64,000 bases of DNA. Origin: Halomonas huangheensis. GTDB lineage: Bacteria; Pseudomonadota; Gammaproteobacteria; Pseudomonadales; Halomonadaceae. Both the position numbers and the translations under genes were made by a program. The notes under the pieces are model-generated. The model was not told the origin of the DNA. It ran no database searches and saw only the letters and a program-made list of their open reading frames with translations. The DNA is taken from NCBI RefSeq assembly GCF_001431725.1, contig NZ_CP013106.1:248001-312000 (forward strand), read 5' to 3'. How positions within the stretch are numbered: position 1 is the first letter of the stretch; every line of letters starts with the position of its first letter. Shown one piece after another: positions 42,358-51,152 of the stretch.

Positions 42358-42389
42358 AACATACAATGGGAACGTTCCCATTGTATGTT
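42358..42389. promoter_or_regulatory. Perfect 32-bp palindrome, LacI-type operator
   Basis: Centre TGGGAACGTTCCCA with the central CG of LacI-family operators; the symmetry continues outward for nine more bases on each side (AACATACAA...TTGTATGTT). On the minus strand a possible promoter, TTGCCT - 17 bp - TATTCT, lies just upstream, which would put the palindrome over the transcription start. Confidence 0.85.
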
Positions 42390-42501
42390 CAGAATAAATC
42401 CAGGTCTCTCGACAGGCAAGTAACCAATGGCTAGACAAAAGTCTGGTTCGGCTATTCGAAACCGGGCCAGAGCCTCAGGGGGAGTAGCGGTGGCAGCGCT
42501 C

Positions 42502-43194
42502 TCAGGCGTGCGAAGCCTGCATGGCACTCTGGTGCTGGCGCTGAATGCGCGAGATGACCGTCGGTAGCTGGAACATGCTGGTGATCATGATGGCTCCCTC
42601 GGGAGTTTCCTCGGCATCCGGGAAACGGTTGAGGTGGATCACCGTCATGCCAGCGGCCAGCGCGGCTTGTACGCCGACAATGGCATCATCGATGGCGATG
42701 CAGTCTTCGGCCGCAAAGCCCATGATGCTGGCGGCATGCAGGTAAAGGCAGGGGTCCGGCTTCCAGCAGTTGGCGGTATAGCCACTGAAGATGCGGTTAC
42801 CGAAGACCTCGGTCAGACCTACAGTGTTAAGCGAGGTACTGACCTTGTTCTCGGGGCCGTTGGACACTACGCCCATCGGGTAGTCGGTAAGCACCGCGAG
42901 GGCTTCGGTAGCACCATCGATTGGTGTCAGGTCTGTTGCAAGGCGTTGATTGAGGTTGGCGCGCATCACCGCCTCGAGTGTCTCGAGGTGGTCCGGGTCG
43001 ACCCGACCATGTTGAGCCTCGAGGGCTGCCACGATGTTGCGGAAGCGAGCACCGCGAAAACCGCCCATGTAGTCCTCGGTTCGGAACGGCAGGCCTGCCG
43101 CCGTCAGGCTCGCAGCCATCTCGGCAGCCAGCAGGGGTTCACTATCGACGAGGGTTCCGTCGCAGTCGAAGAGCAGACATATAGGGCGAGTCAT
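42502..43194 (-). CDS. HAD-superfamily phosphatase (beta-phosphoglucomutase-like), copy 2
   Basis: 230 residues. Motifs: I LLFDCDGTLVDSEPLLAAEM, II VVSNGPENK, III CWKPDPCLYLHAASIMG, IV CIAIDDAIVGVQAA. Close in every block to the HAD protein at 35961-36662, so the pair are paralogues. It is upstream of the lacI operon on the same strand, separated by 163 bp containing the operator, so it is probably a separate unit. Substrate unknown; sugar phosphates are usual. Two direct repeats GAACAGTGTT lie in front of its start. Confidence 0.85.
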   Translation of the reverse strand: MTRPICLLFDCDGTLVDSEPLLAAEMAASLTAAGLPFRTEDYMGGFRGARFRNIVAALEAQHGRVDPDHLETLEAVMRANLNQRLATDLTPIDGATEALAVLTDYPMGVVSNGPENKVSTSLNTVGLTEVFGNRIFSGYTANCWKPDPCLYLHAASIMGFAAEDCIAIDDAIVGVQAALAAGMTVIHLNRFPDAEETPEGAIMITSMFQLPTVISRIQRQHQSAMQASHA

Positions 43195-43595
43195 GGTGGA
43201 CCTCGCAACAATGTAGTGGAGTTATCGAACAGTGTTGCATATTTATGTAGATTCTGCCCATGTTCAAGAGCGAAAACCACATTTTTTGAACAGTGTTTTT
43301 CAATTGTGCATCATCTGCACCTCAATGGTGCAGGCCACACTGTCCGGGGGCTGAGCCATGCATCAGACGTCTATCATCCAGATGTTCGTTCTATGACATG
43401 GTGATCTGGTGTCGGCAGATTTGTCGCCATTGATGAGGCATCATCTCGGCTCCACGAAATCTGCTGTGGTTGCATATTTCTGTCGAGCGGGAGAGGCTCA
43501 ACTTACACATATCAGCGGAGTGGCTGCCATTGAGGTTCGTGAACTCGGAGCTGTGGCGTACATATGCTGTCGGGTGGCCAGGATGGAGAACCCGA
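43195..43595. promoter_or_regulatory. Divergent control region between HAD copy 2 and the lipoprotein gene
   Basis: 401 bp, AT-richer than its surroundings. It holds a direct repeat GAACAGTGTT at 43227-43236 and 43288-43297 (61 bp apart, close to six helical turns) and a small hairpin CTGCACC-TCAAT-GGTGCAG at 43315-43333. Promoters for both genes should lie here. An open frame from 43470 continues into the lipoprotein gene, but its first 42 codons look non-coding. Confidence 0.45.
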
Positions 43596-45122
43596 GTGAG
43601 GCGCTGGTGGAGCCTGTTGCCACTATTGTCGTTACTGCTGATAAGTGGCTGTATGAATCTGGCGACGTGGCGCACGGTCCCGTCCCCTGGAGCTGCCGTA
43701 TGTCTGTCCCGCATTGAGCTATTCGATGAGGTCGTGGCGGCTGCAGGTGTTGCGGACGCTGGCCATGCTCGTATTGAAGACTTTCCCTATCTGCGTGTCA
43801 GCCGCCTACTGGCGAGCTTCAACAGCACATTGCCGCAGGACCCATCTTCGGCCGCTTATGTCGATTGGTTGCGGCAGATGCGCGACCTCGACGCTGAGGC
43901 GCGACGCATTGAGGCGGCGAACCTTCCTGCTTCACAGCGCCAGTCACTGAGTCGGCAATTGGGGACCGATAGTCCTGCCGCTTCTCTCAACACCTGTGCG
44001 GAGTCATTGCTCGCAGAGGAACTGCTGGGAGCTGACGATAGTGTGGCGAGAGAGGCATTGGAGAACGCGGTGGAAGCGCCCGACCACTATCTCACTGCCT
44101 GGCGAATAATGGGGTTGTACCCGTTGACCAGCGTAGCGATAGCCGCGGGTTACGAAGGCTGGAAGACCGAGTATCTTGCTGACTTTGGTCAGCACTCCTC
44201 TGAGGCATCTGATGTCACCTGGTACGCGCCGTTTCCTGCGATTGATGATCGAGATGCTGACCGCGCTGCCCAGTGGGTACGTGACGCACCGCGAACACCG
44301 CTGGGATTGCTGGATATCAGTGGCGATGACCTGCTGCGTCTGGCGGGCTGGTATGCACCGCTCTTCGCGATTACCGCTCGCAATCATGATGACGCACTTG
44401 GAGGTCCCTACTGGCGAGCCGGTCCCGAAGGCCCGCTACCGGCGGTGGATACCAATCATCCTGTAGCGGATGTGCGCCTTGCCCACACCCGTTTCCATGG
44501 TCAGGTACTGCCACAGCTGGTCTATACGGTATGGTTTCCGGCGCGGACTCGCAGTGGAGCAACGGATATCCTCGGCGGCCGCCTGGACGGGCTGGTGTGG
44601 CGGGTAACCCTTGGCGAGGACGGCGGGCCACTGATTCATGACAGCATTCATCCCTGTGGCTGTTACCACCTGTTCTTTCCAGTACCCCCATTACAGCGTA
44701 TCGAAGTACCCGCGGACCATGGCCTTGCCGAAGCGCCACTTTCGCCAGCGGCGGCCCCTTTGCTGACAGACGGGCAGCGTATGGCCCTTCATCTGGCAGC
44801 GACCAGTCACTTTCTTCACAACCTTACGGCAACCTCGACAGTACCGTCCGCGGCTATTCCCTATCGGCTACGGCTAGTGAATGAGGCCCCGGAATATGGG
44901 CGCCGCTCGCTGCCACTACCCGAAGGAGGGCGTCGCAGTCTCTACGATGATCAGGGGCTAGTGCCCGATACTGAGCGTCTTGAGCGCTTCCTGCTGTGGC
45001 CATCCGGTATTCGCAGTCCGGGGGCTATGCGCCAGTGGGGCACTCATGCCACGGTCTTTGTCGGACGGCGGCATTTTGACGATCCCTTCCTGTTCGAGAA
45101 GGCGTTTGCTCGCCCGCAGTGA
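43596..45122 (+). CDS. Uncharacterised lipoprotein with HPCGCYHLFFP motif
   Basis: I do not recognise a named family. The GTG at 43596, with GGAG upstream, gives 508 residues and puts a lipoprotein signal at the very N-terminus: basic MRRWW, a leucine-rich core, and lipobox ISGC with Cys19. The frame is open from 43470, but that would bury the signal behind 42 residues. The mature protein is mixed alpha/beta, acidic, with repeated aspartates, and a striking HPCGCYHLFFP segment at about residues 352-362 after DGLVWRVTL-DGGPLIHDSI. Two cysteines and two histidines there could bind metal. Single gene, convergent with the GDSL esterase gene 24 bp downstream. Confidence 0.7.
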   Translation: MRRWWSLLPLLSLLLISGCMNLATWRTVPSPGAAVCLSRIELFDEVVAAAGVADAGHARIEDFPYLRVSRLLASFNSTLPQDPSSAAYVDWLRQMRDLDAEARRIEAANLPASQRQSLSRQLGTDSPAASLNTCAESLLAEELLGADDSVAREALENAVEAPDHYLTAWRIMGLYPLTSVAIAAGYEGWKTEYLADFGQHSSEASDVTWYAPFPAIDDRDADRAAQWVRDAPRTPLGLLDISGDDLLRLAGWYAPLFAITARNHDDALGGPYWRAGPEGPLPAVDTNHPVADVRLAHTRFHGQVLPQLVYTVWFPARTRSGATDILGGRLDGLVWRVTLGEDGGPLIHDSIHPCGCYHLFFPVPPLQRIEVPADHGLAEAPLSPAAAPLLTDGQRMALHLAATSHFLHNLTATSTVPSAAIPYRLRLVNEAPEYGRRSLPLPEGGRRSLYDDQGLVPDTERLERFLLWPSGIRSPGAMRQWGTHATVFVGRRHFDDPFLFEKAFARPQ

Positions 45123-45146
45123 TGACTCACTGCAGGCTTGTGGTGG

Positions 45147-46478
45147 TCATTGAGATATCTCTTTCATCGCCGATGACTGATTCAACAGGGTCTCGCTCTC
45201 GAAGTCTGGCAATAGTGCTTCGAGGTCGACAGCTTCGGCCATTGCCCGGTTACCCGTGTCTCCGGGGTGGAGTCGGTCGCCCGAGTCGTAGAGTCGTGCG
45301 ATACGTGTAGGGTTATCCGGCGCACGCAGGACGGCATCGAAGTCGATGACAGCATCGAAAGCGCCGCTATGACGAATCCAGTCGTTCGCCTGCTGACGCA
45401 AGGCTTCCTTGTCAGAGTTGTAGTAGTCGGAGAGCGGCGTGCCGGGCAGTGCACCTTCGAACGGTGTAAGTGTGGCGCCGGTGACATGCATACCACGGTT
45501 GTGGGCCTGTTCGATCAACTGGCGGTAGCCTGCTATCAGGGAATCGAGTGTGGGTGGTGAGGCGTCAGGTGCAAAGGCGGTGTCCGGCCAGCCAATGTCG
45601 TTGATACCCAGCATCACGATGACATTGCTTGCTCCCGGCTGTGCCAGTACATCGCGCTCGAAACGTGCCAACGCATTGACGCCCATGCCATCCGACAGCA
45701 GCCTTGCCCCGGAGATGCCTGCGTTGACCACTGCTACGCCATGTGGCGCAAGACGCGCGGCGAGAAAGTCAGGCCAGCGGCTGTCGTTGTCCAGGCTGGC
45801 CGTGGCTCCGTCGGTGATCGAGTCGCCGATGGCTACTACGACACGCGCGGCCTGGTCGGTTTCCACCTGAATTCCTGTCAAAAGAAGCCGGGCCGTGGTG
45901 GTTTGTGCAGAGTCATCTGCCATCTGGAACTCGGCCGCTGTGGTCTGATCGCCGGGCACGATCCAGCCAGTCTGGCGTCCGTCCCAGTGGAAGGTGTGTA
46001 TTGGCGTTACATTCGGTAGATACAAGCTCACGCTTACCTGTGCCAACGCCGCTACCGCCAGGTCCACTGGATCACTGATCAGTGAAGCTCCCGGAAGAAC
46101 TGTTGCAGCCTGTTGTCCACCGAAAGTCACGGTGCTCAGGCTGGTGCTGATGACAGCACCGTCCTGCTGCGGCAGTGCGACAGTGGCCTTGCCCACGGTA
46201 AGTGGCTGGGTTCCGTAGGCATTGGACAGTACGATACGTAGGCGCTGCCCCCCCAGGCTGAGGCGTGCCACCTGGCGCACCGTCTGATTGTGTAACGAGG
46301 TCGGGATATGGGTGGGGAACAGGAAATCTTCTTCCCAGACTGGCTGTGGACTGGCTTGCCAGGTCGCGACCCACTCAGGTGTGGTAGTCGCCGCTGATGC
46401 AGAAGGTATGGCGGCACCCGTCACGAGGGCTATGGTCAGCAGCATGGTGGCGAAAAGGGAGAGGGTGGATCTGTTCAT
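45147..46478 (-). CDS. Exported GDSL/SGNH-type esterase
   Basis: 443 residues starting at 46478 (AAGGAG upstream), with a signal peptide ending near IPSASA. An N-terminal beta-rich domain of about 200 residues (WVATWQASPQPVWEEDF, RQVARLSLGGQRLRIVLSNA) precedes the catalytic SGNH domain: Ser220 in AIGDSITDG, Gly in NAGISGARL, Asn293 in LGINDIGW and Asp401/His404 in DSGDRLHPGD. This two-part layout is seen in esterases and rhamnogalacturonan-acetylesterase-like proteins; the substrate is not known. Divergent from a lysR gene that probably controls it. Confidence 0.88.
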   Translation of the reverse strand: MNRSTLSLFATMLLTIALVTGAAIPSASAATTTPEWVATWQASPQPVWEEDFLFPTHIPTSLHNQTVRQVARLSLGGQRLRIVLSNAYGTQPLTVGKATVALPQQDGAVISTSLSTVTFGGQQAATVLPGASLISDPVDLAVAALAQVSVSLYLPNVTPIHTFHWDGRQTGWIVPGDQTTAAEFQMADDSAQTTTARLLLTGIQVETDQAARVVVAIGDSITDGATASLDNDSRWPDFLAARLAPHGVAVVNAGISGARLLSDGMGVNALARFERDVLAQPGASNVIVMLGINDIGWPDTAFAPDASPPTLDSLIAGYRQLIEQAHNRGMHVTGATLTPFEGALPGTPLSDYYNSDKEALRQQANDWIRHSGAFDAVIDFDAVLRAPDNPTRIARLYDSGDRLHPGDTGNRAMAEAVDLEALLPDFESETLLNQSSAMKEISQ

Positions 46479-46558
46479 GGCAATGAACTCCTTGAGATCG
46501 ATGCACAGATCATGAGCCCAGCGAGCATGTTGGAATAGACTGACCACTGGCACATCAT

Positions 46559-46577
46559 TTGTGAATTGAAATCACAA
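46559..46577. promoter_or_regulatory. Inverted repeat between the esterase and lysR genes
   Basis: TTGTGA-ATTGAAA-TCACAA, directly before and touching the lysR ribosome site. Likely the LysR autoregulation site. It resembles a CRP site but has a 7-base rather than 6-base spacer. Confidence 0.45.
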
Positions 46578-46586
46578 GGAGTGAGC

Positions 46587-47519
46587 ATGACCCGCCTGTC
46601 AGTCAACCGGTCCGGTGAGTTGGAGGTGTTCGTACGCGTTATCGAGCAGGGCGGTTTCTCGGCTGCCGCCCGTGTCTGTGGCATGACACCTTCTGCTGTC
46701 AGCAAGCTGGTCACGCGTCTGGAGCTGCGCCTGGGGACACGGTTGGTGAATCGTTCTACCCGTCAGCTCCAGCTTACGGCGGAAGGCTGCGCATTCTATG
46801 AGCATGGCGTACGCATCCTCGCGGATCTGGAAGAGGCTGAGCGCTGTGTCAGTGAACGTACGGACCCTCGTGGTCGACTGCGAGTGAATGCCAATGTCCC
46901 CTTTGGGTACCACTTCCTGTTGCCATTGGTCCCCGAGTTTCTGGAGCGCTATCCCGCTGTGACATTGGACATCGTACTGACGGATGAAGTCAGCGATATC
47001 CTTGAGCAGCGCATCGACGTTGCTGTACGCGCTGGCCCATTGAAAAGCTCGAGTCTGGTGGCACGCAAACTGGGTGCCACGCGTATGGTGATTGTTGGTG
47101 CACCTGACTACCTGGCGCGTACTGGCGTACCGTCCACGCCGGAGGAGCTGCATGGCCATAATCTTGTGGGCGAAAACTACCCGCGTAGGCATGCGGGTTG
47201 GCCGTTGCGAGACAGCGGTGAAGATATCGTGATGCCGGTAACCGGTAATGCGCAGGCCAGTGATGGCGAGGCACTGCGTCGCCTGGTGCTGGCAGGAGTG
47301 GGACTGGCACGTCTGGCCGCGTTCCAGGTAAGCGAAGATATCGCAGCCGGCAGGTTGCAAGCGGTGCTCGAAGCGTACAACCCGGGAGATACCGAGGAAG
47401 TGCATGCTGTGTATGTTGGGCAGGGCGGCCACCTGCCGCAACGTGTGCGAGCTTTATTGGACTTTCTTGCCGACAGGATTGCTATCAGTCCAGAAGAGCT
47501 TCATTCGGTAGGAACTTGA
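46587..47519 (+). CDS. LysR-family transcriptional regulator
   Basis: 310 residues from an ATG with AAGGAG upstream. Helix-turn-helix: LEVFVRVIEQGGFSAAARVC, GMTPSAVSKLVTRLELRLGT, LVNRSTRQLQLTAEG; effector domain from about residue 92, with the substrate-domain marker LDIVLTDEVSDILEQRIDVA. It belongs to the large group near CrgA/AaeR-like regulators. Its start is 108 bp from the divergent esterase gene with an inverted repeat between, the usual LysR arrangement for a regulator and its target. Confidence 0.92.
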   Translation: MTRLSVNRSGELEVFVRVIEQGGFSAAARVCGMTPSAVSKLVTRLELRLGTRLVNRSTRQLQLTAEGCAFYEHGVRILADLEEAERCVSERTDPRGRLRVNANVPFGYHFLLPLVPEFLERYPAVTLDIVLTDEVSDILEQRIDVAVRAGPLKSSSLVARKLGATRMVIVGAPDYLARTGVPSTPEELHGHNLVGENYPRRHAGWPLRDSGEDIVMPVTGNAQASDGEALRRLVLAGVGLARLAAFQVSEDIAAGRLQAVLEAYNPGDTEEVHAVYVGQGGHLPQRVRALLDFLADRIAISPEELHSVGT

Positions 47520-47559
47520 TGCAACAACAGCTCGATGCAACAACAGCGACACATGAAAA

Positions 47560-47587
47560 CCCCCGGAACGACGTAGCGTTCCGGGGG
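47560..47587. terminator. Bidirectional terminator between lysR and fba
   Basis: Stem CCCCCGGAACG / CGTTCCGGGGG with a six-base loop; four A on the left give a T run for the minus-strand fba message. Confidence 0.88.
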
Positions 47588-47612
47588 CTCGGTCGATCAT
47601 GGCAAGAGGTGC

Positions 47613-48677
47613 TTATCTGACTTTGGGAGCCAGCTCGCCTCGAGCATAACGCTCGAACATGCCTTCGAGGTTGATCGGCTTGATCCGGCTGGCGTTGCCG
47701 GCAGTGCCGAAGGCCTCATAACGGGCGATACAGACGTCCTTCATCGCCTGAGTCGTCAGCTTCAGGTACTTGCGCGGGTCGAACTCGGCCGGGTTTTCGG
47801 CGAGGAAACGACGCACTGCACCGGTAGACGCCAAGCGCAGGTCGGTGTCGATATTGACCTTGCGCACACCGTGCTTGATGCCTTCGACGATCTCTGCAAC
47901 CGGCACGCCATAGGTTTCCGGGATGGCGCCACCGAACTCGTTGATCACCGCCAGCCACTCCTGAGGCACGCTGGATGAGCCGTGCATGACCAGGTGGGTG
48001 TCGGGGATGCGCTCATGGATTTCCTTGATGCGCTGGATCGACAGAGTGTCACCGGTAGGCGGACGGGTGAACTTGTAGGCGCCATGACTGGTACCGATGG
48101 CAATCGCCAGAGCATCGACATTGGTGGCCTTGACGAAGTCAGCGGCTTCTTCCGGATCGGTCAGCAACTGATCGTGATCCAGTTTACCTTCTGCACCGAT
48201 GCCATCTTCCTCGCCAGCCATGCCGGTTTCGAGGCTACCCAGACAGCCCAGTTCGCCTTCCACGGAGACGCCACAGGCATGGGCCATCTCGACGGTACGG
48301 CGGGTGACATCAACGTTGTAGTCGTAGTCGGTGGGTGTCTTGCCATCCTCGCCCAATGAGCCATCCATCATCACCGATGAGAAGCCGAGCTGGATCGAGC
48401 GCTGACACACTGCCGGGCTGGTGCCGTGATCCTGGTGCATGACTACCGGGATATGCGGAAATTCCTCGACGGCGGCAAGAATCAGGTGGCGCAGGAAGGG
48501 CGCGCCGGCGTACTTGCGGGCACCCGCAGAGGCCTGCAGGATCACCGGAGAATCGGTGGCATCCGCTGCCTCCATGATGGCACGAACCTGCTCGAGGTTG
48601 TTGACGTTGAAGGCCGGAACGCCGTAGCCATATTCGGCGGCGTGGTCCAGCAGTTGGCGCATACTGACGAGTGCCAT
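47613..48677 (-). CDS. fba: Fructose-bisphosphate aldolase, class II (zinc)
   Basis: Cleaves fructose 1,6-bisphosphate in glycolysis or forms it in gluconeogenesis. The 354-residue form starts [20 protein letters not shown] at 48677. Zinc and catalytic blocks: [46 protein letters not shown] and KVNIDTDLR. The type is that of pseudomonads and CbbA-like enzymes. Last gene of epd-pgk-fba on the minus strand. An unrelated class I aldolase (fbaB) lies 4 kb away. Confidence 0.96.
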   Translation of the reverse strand: MALVSMRQLLDHAAEYGYGVPAFNVNNLEQVRAIMEAADATDSPVILQASAGARKYAGAPFLRHLILAAVEEFPHIPVVMHQDHGTSPAVCQRSIQLGFSSVMMDGSLGEDGKTPTDYDYNVDVTRRTVEMAHACGVSVEGELGCLGSLETGMAGEEDGIGAEGKLDHDQLLTDPEEAADFVKATNVDALAIAIGTSHGAYKFTRPPTGDTLSIQRIKEIHERIPDTHLVMHGSSSVPQEWLAVINEFGGAIPETYGVPVAEIVEGIKHGVRKVNIDTDLRLASTGAVRRFLAENPAEFDPRKYLKLTTQAMKDVCIARYEAFGTAGNASRIKPINLEGMFERYARGELAPKVR

Positions 48678-48722
48678 GAAAGTACCTTGTCTGGAAATGA
48701 AGTTGTGCTGGGTTGAGCTGAG

Positions 48723-48777
48723 TTGAATTGTACTGAATTGAATTGTACGGGGCACGGTCACCGGTGGGCGCCGTGCC
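48723..48777 (-). other. Repeat and hairpin in the pgk-fba gap
   Basis: A direct repeat TTGAATTGTAC at 48723-48733 and 48738-48748 (period 15, built of roughly five-base units) adjoins a stem GGCACGG / CCGTGCC at 48751-48777. It may be an RNA processing or attenuation site between pgk and fba. Confidence 0.45.
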
Positions 48778-48785
48778 TGGGGCGT

Positions 48786-49952
48786 TTATTGTGCTGCTGC
48801 GGCTTCGAGGGCCGCGACGGCGGGTAGTGTCTTGCCTTCGACATACTCGAGGAAGGCTCCGCCGCCGGTAGAGATATACGACACCTGATCGGCGATGGCG
48901 TACTTGTCGATCGCTGCCAGGGTGTCACCGCCGCCGGCAATCGAGAAGCCGGAGCTGGCGGCGATGGCTCGTGACAGAGCTTCGGTGCCGCCACCGAACT
49001 GATCGATCTCGAATACACCGACCGGGCCATTCCATAGAATGGTGCCGGCATTCTTGAGCATGTCGCCGAGACGAGCGGCGGTGTCCGGGCCGATGTCGAG
49101 GATCATCTCATCATCGGCGACCTGATCGACGGCCTTGACCACGGCTTCGGCAGACTCGGAAAATTCGGTGGCCACCACCACATCGGTAGGCAACGGAATC
49201 TCGACCTTGTCCATCAGTGCTCGAGCCTGTTCAACCAGCTCGGCTTCGTACAGCGACTTGCCGACATTGTGACCGGCGGCAGCGATGAAGGTATTGGCGA
49301 TACCGCCACCCACGATCAGCTGGTCACATTTCTCGGACAGGGCGTTGAGCACTTCCAGCTTGGTCGAGACCTTGGAGCCACCGACGATGGCTGCCATCGG
49401 GCGCTTGGGAGTGGCGAGTGCCAGTTGCAGGGCTTCCAGTTCATTTGCCAGCAATGGGCCCGCGCAGGCAGTTGCCGCGAAGCGTGCTACACCATGGGTG
49501 GAGGCCTGGGCGCGGTGGGCGGTGCCGAAGGCATCCATCACGAAGATATCACAGAGCTCGGCATAGCGGCGCGCCAGCGCTTCATCGTCTTTCTTCTCGC
49601 CGACATTGAAGCGCACGTTCTCGAGCAGCACGACCTCGCCATCTTCCAACTGCGGGCTGTTGTCCAGGTAGTCGTTGACCAGACGTACCGGAGTATCGAG
49701 CAGTTTGCTCAGATGGGTGGCGACCGGTGCGAGGCTGAATTCGTCGGCAGGCGTGCCTTCGGTGGGGCGGCCCAGGTGGCTCATCAGCAACACTCTGGCA
49801 CCGGCAGCGCGAGCCGCCTCTATGGTCGGCAGGCTGGCACGCAGGCGCGCATCGCTGGTGACCTGACCATTCTTGATGGGCACATTGAGATCCTCGCGGA
49901 TCAGCACACGCTGCCCCTTGAGATCGAGATCGGTCATCTTGCGAACATTCAT
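48786..49952 (-). CDS. pgk: Phosphoglycerate kinase
   Basis: Transfers phosphate between 1,3-bisphosphoglycerate and ADP. 388 residues, the usual bacterial length. Visible: [12 protein letters not shown] and SHLGRPTEG in the substrate domain, [20 protein letters not shown] at the hinge, [20 protein letters not shown] and the C-terminal [12 protein letters not shown] and [14 protein letters not shown]. The start [13 protein letters not shown] at 49952 is taken; an ATG five codons later is possible. Between epd and fba in the conserved order. Confidence 0.96.
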   Translation of the reverse strand: MNVRKMTDLDLKGQRVLIREDLNVPIKNGQVTSDARLRASLPTIEAARAAGARVLLMSHLGRPTEGTPADEFSLAPVATHLSKLLDTPVRLVNDYLDNSPQLEDGEVVLLENVRFNVGEKKDDEALARRYAELCDIFVMDAFGTAHRAQASTHGVARFAATACAGPLLANELEALQLALATPKRPMAAIVGGSKVSTKLEVLNALSEKCDQLIVGGGIANTFIAAAGHNVGKSLYEAELVEQARALMDKVEIPLPTDVVVATEFSESAEAVVKAVDQVADDEMILDIGPDTAARLGDMLKNAGTILWNGPVGVFEIDQFGGGTEALSRAIAASSGFSIAGGGDTLAAIDKYAIADQVSYISTGGGAFLEYVEGKTLPAVAALEAAAAQ

Positions 49953-50009
49953 GATCGGCAGGTCCCTGTGTCTGTCAAACTAGTTGGAAAATCCGGCTGG
50001 CCTACCCAG

Positions 50010-51026
50010 TCAGGTATCCAGCGTTGCCATGCGGCGGGCAACATCCAGCATGCGATTGGCGAAGCCCCATTCGTTGTCGAACCAACACAGCAGTTTGATC
50101 AGGCGGCCACCGGCCACCCGAGTCTGGGTGGCGTCTACGATACCGGAGCGCGGGTCGTGGTTGAAGTCGACCGAGGCCATGGGTTCTTCGGTATAGCCGA
50201 GCAGGTTGGCCAGACGCGTCTGGCTTGCCTCGTGAAGCAGGCGATTGACTTCGGCAGCGTCGGTATCGCGCCGCACACAGATCGATAGGTCCATGGCTGA
50301 GACATTGATGGTCGGCACGCGCATGTGCAGGCACTGGAAACGTTCTGCCAGGTGTGGCATCAAGCGGTTGATGCCGCGTGCCAGGCTGGTGTCGACCGGC
50401 ACAATGGAGTGCAGCGCCGAGCGCGTCAGACGCAGGTCGGTCTGATGATAGGCGTCGATCACCGGCTGGTCGTTCATCGCCGAGTGAATCGTAGTGGTCA
50501 CACCGTGTTCGATACCCAATGCCTCATCGAGCACGGTCAGTACCGGGATCAAACAGTTGGTGGTACAGGATGCCGCCGAGACGATGCGAGCGTCGCTGCC
50601 GAGGCTTGCATCATTGATACCGGTGACGATAGTGGCATCGACATCGCTCTCGGCAGGCTGGGAAAACAGCAGGCGGCGCGCCCCGGATGCCAGGTGGCGT
50701 TCGGCAGTGGCACGATCCTTGAAGCTGCCCGAGCATTCCAGTACCAGATCGATACCCAGTTCTTCCCAGGGCAGGGCGTCGGGATCGGCTTCGGAGAGTA
50801 TCCGGATCGGGCGTTGATTGATGATCAACTGGTGGTCAGCACTGCTGACCTCTCCCGGGAAACGCCCGTGAGTGGTGTCGTAGCGGGTCAGATAGGTAAT
50901 GGTATCCAGCCCCGAGAGCTCATTGATTGCCACGACTTCAAGCTCAGGGTCGTTGCGCTCGATCAGGGCACGCAAGACACACTGGCCGATACGCCCGTAA
51001 CCATTGATGGCGATACGTTGTGGCAT
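50010..51026 (-). CDS. epd: Erythrose-4-phosphate dehydrogenase
   Basis: Oxidises erythrose 4-phosphate to 4-phosphoerythronate, the first step of the DXP-independent route to pyridoxal phosphate; a GAPDH homologue. 338 residues: NAD loop INGYGRIGQ, catalytic cysteine in SAASCTTNCLIPV, then TTIHSAMNDQPVIDAYH and RVPTINVSAMDLS, which fit Epd rather than GapA. The gene order epd-pgk-fba, with tkt nearby, supports Epd. A GAPDH function in glycolysis cannot be excluded from sequence alone. Confidence 0.92.
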   Translation of the reverse strand: MPQRIAINGYGRIGQCVLRALIERNDPELEVVAINELSGLDTITYLTRYDTTHGRFPGEVSSADHQLIINQRPIRILSEADPDALPWEELGIDLVLECSGSFKDRATAERHLASGARRLLFSQPAESDVDATIVTGINDASLGSDARIVSAASCTTNCLIPVLTVLDEALGIEHGVTTTIHSAMNDQPVIDAYHQTDLRLTRSALHSIVPVDTSLARGINRLMPHLAERFQCLHMRVPTINVSAMDLSICVRRDTDAAEVNRLLHEASQTRLANLLGYTEEPMASVDFNHDPRSGIVDATQTRVAGGRLIKLLCWFDNEWGFANRMLDVARRMATLDT

Positions 51027-51089
51027 GCAGTGATTCTCTCGTTTGAGGATGGATACAGGCGCAGAATTCTATCTCAACTCGGCTGCGAC

Positions 51090-51150
51090 GTCGCCATGTC
51101 GGGACCCAGACCACAGGAGGTGTGTCTGGGCAGAGCGACATGGGTGGCGC
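51090..51150 (-). terminator. Nested hairpin between lrgB and epd
   Basis: Inner stem CCCAGAC / GTCTGGG and outer stem CGCCATGTCG / CGACATGGGTGGCG with a bulge. No T run follows on the minus strand, so this may be a Rho-type end, a processing site or an epd leader structure. Confidence 0.45.
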
Positions 51151-51152
51151 AT

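Noticed and set aside
43470..43595. N-terminal extension of the lipoprotein frame
   Set aside because: The 42 codons would bury the lipoprotein signal; the GTG at 43596 has a better context.
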